DNA from: Microbacterium sp. SORGH_AS_0888
GTDB lineage: Bacteria; Actinomycetota; Actinomycetes; Actinomycetales; Microbacteriaceae
NCBI RefSeq assembly: GCF_030818905.1
Contig: NZ_JAUTAZ010000001.1
Span: 3,286,001 to 3,350,000 of the forward strand
DNA length: 64,000 nucleotides
Direction of reading: 5' to 3'
Below, piece by piece: positions 63,098-64,000 of the stretch. A program made the position numbers and the translations under genes. Numbering within the stretch: the first letter of the stretch is position 1; the number at the start of each line of letters is the position of its first letter. Below the pieces are notes generated by a model. The model made no database searches and had not been told where the DNA came from. It saw only the letters and a list, made by a program, of their open reading frames with translations.

Positions 63098-63529
63098 TCA
63101 GGCTCCCGTCGCTGGCCGGATCTGAACGCCGGCTCGAATGATCGCGACCCGCATCGTCTCTTGGTTCACGTTGAGCTGCAGAGCGACTTGAGAGAGCGAA
63201 AGGCCGGACCCGTAAAGCGCTACTGCGTCGCGCACCTGATCGGGTGTCATCGGCTGGCGACGAACGACGATACTCCTCTCGCGGAGGATGCCAATGATCG
63301 TCGACTTCGCGACTCCGTAGGCCTTCGCCAGTTCCGTCGTGGTGTCTCCTACCTCATAACGGCGCGCCACCTCGCCACGCTGCTCGTCCGCCAGACGGTT
63401 CCAGCCGCGCTTCACGCGAGGTCGCAATTCGCGCTCAGAATCCCCGATGGAGCCCGAAATCTCGCGGATCTGCGCCGCCGTAACAGAGGTAGTTGATTTA
63501 TTGGAACAGAGGTAGACAATGTCGGCCAC
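63098..63529 (-). CDS. Protein with two Hin/resolvase-type helix-turn-helix motifs
   Basis: The 143-residue product has two HTH units: GEVARRYEVGDTTTELAKAY followed by GVAKSTIIGILRE, and MTPDQVRDAVALYGSGLSLSQVA followed by NQETMRVAIIRAGV. This is the C-terminal DNA-binding pattern of serine recombinases, but there is no recombinase catalytic domain. It is either a stand-alone DNA-binding protein of a mobile element or the tail of a truncated recombinase. GTG 63529 is one possible start. It is flanked by an IS3 element and an IS110 fragment. Confidence 0.6.
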   Translation of the reverse strand: MADIVYLCSNKSTTSVTAAQIREISGSIGDSERELRPRVKRGWNRLADEQRGEVARRYEVGDTTTELAKAYGVAKSTIIGILRERSIVVRRQPMTPDQVRDAVALYGSGLSLSQVALQLNVNQETMRVAIIRAGVQIRPATGA

Positions 63530-63992
63530 TTCGACGACGTTCAAACCGATGGATAGGTAGTGGCCACGCCCGGCTGACCCGCAGGATCCGGATGGATTCG
63601 ACAACACCGGTGGTGGTCTTCGGCACAACCGCGGCCTGGCCGGAGAGGGCATTCATCGCCGCCGCTTCGGCATCGATCGCGTCGTCCTTGCCGCGACGTG
63701 CACGCATGTGAGGGTGGGGCTGGTTGACCTCGACGACTTCAACGCCGCGAGCGAGAAGGAACCGGGTGATGCCGGCCGCATACGATCCCGTCGACTCGAT
63801 CCCGATCTTGTCGATCACACCGAAGCGTCCGAGCCAATCCAGCGCGTCCTGGTAGCCGCGGGTCGAGGCGGCGAATGCCTGGCTGCCGAGGCGCCGACCC
63901 GACGAGTCGAGGGCCGCAACATGATGGGTGTTCGAGTGAGCGTAGATCCCACCGACGATGATCGTGCTGGTCAGTTGCTGATGTTCTTCCAC
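63498..63992 (-). pseudogene. Decayed IS110-family transposase, N-terminal fragment
   Basis: The frame shows an IS110 RuvC-like domain: VGGIYAHSNTHHVAALDSSG, then IGIESTGSY with the catalytic Glu and DDAIDAEAAAMNAL with an Asp. The usual first Asp in the G-I-D-x-H motif is a tyrosine (GIYAH), which should abolish activity. Similarity ends at about IRILRVSRA (near 63569), and the rest of the frame is unrelated; the normal 350-400 residue length is cut to 164. It is a relic, broken by deletion or by the neighbouring element. Confidence 0.82.
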
Positions 63993-64000
63993 TGGGGTTC

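Overview
The window is about 70% G+C and carries a set of genes typical of Actinobacteria: GlnR, SenX3-RegX3, CarD, a fused IspD-IspF, a stand-alone GroEL under CIRCE control, DUF3263/LytR_C, DUF3027, DUF4032, the ImuA'-ImuB-DnaE2 mutasome and a DtxR repressor. The fused ispDF, the small membrane peptides and the gene neighbourhoods fit Microbacteriaceae, most likely Microbacterium or a close relative. This placement is an inference from gene content; no 16S gene is in the window. Several blocks keep the order known from mycobacteria: ppk-mutT1, gpm1 next to senX3-regX3, carD-ispDF-cysS-rlmB, DUF3263-LytR_C near groEL2, and XPB helicase with its partner, csp, DUF3027 and serC.

Layout. 1-12 kb: the tail of a phosphopantetheinyl transferase gene, mutT1 and ppk, the orphan regulator GlnR, a short run of membrane and folate-dependent housekeeping genes, gpmA, and the phosphate block phoU / senX3-regX3. 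12-22 kb: a lipoprotein, then the carD-acyltransferase-ispDF-cysS-rlmB run, a DUF4032 kinase-like protein, the shared sugar-ABC ATPase (msiK/ugpC type) and a DsbA-like protein without its active cysteines. 22-31 kb: tRNA-Thr, an ArsR regulator facing a leader peptide and an ABC transporter with a double permease and no binding protein, then a YdcZ transporter, nitroreductase, MsrB, and the DUF2332-DUF3263-LytR_C-csp run. 31-44 kb: CIRCE-groEL, a WXG100 protein, a two-component pair, XPB helicase with its partner, a csp, DUF3027, serC, dtxR, an M23 peptidase with a structured leader, a predicted small RNA and an HNH nuclease. 44-52 kb: a marR/eamA divergent pair around a perfect 32-bp palindrome, then the LexA-controlled imuA'-imuB-dnaE2 mutasome. 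52-61 kb: a TetR-divergent operon of secreted DUF6230/DUF6114 proteins, pyruvate oxidase, a small WXG-like (type VII secretion-like) cassette with a frameshifted effector-type gene, tandem repeats and an MFS exporter. 61.5-64 kb: tRNA-Arg followed by mobile DNA (a complete IS3-family element, an HTH protein and a decayed IS110 transposase).

Regulation is unusually legible. A TANNNT-type -10 box lies 6 to 9 bases before the start codon of about 19 genes, so many transcripts are probably leaderless. Stress and signal control is visible as a perfect CIRCE plus a second CIRCE core, a LexA box, a MarR-type palindrome and two palindromes beside TetR. Two candidate structured RNAs (before the M23 peptidase, and between it and the HNH gene) and a possible msiK-type leader are the best leads for undescribed regulation. 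No CRISPR array and no complete phage were seen.
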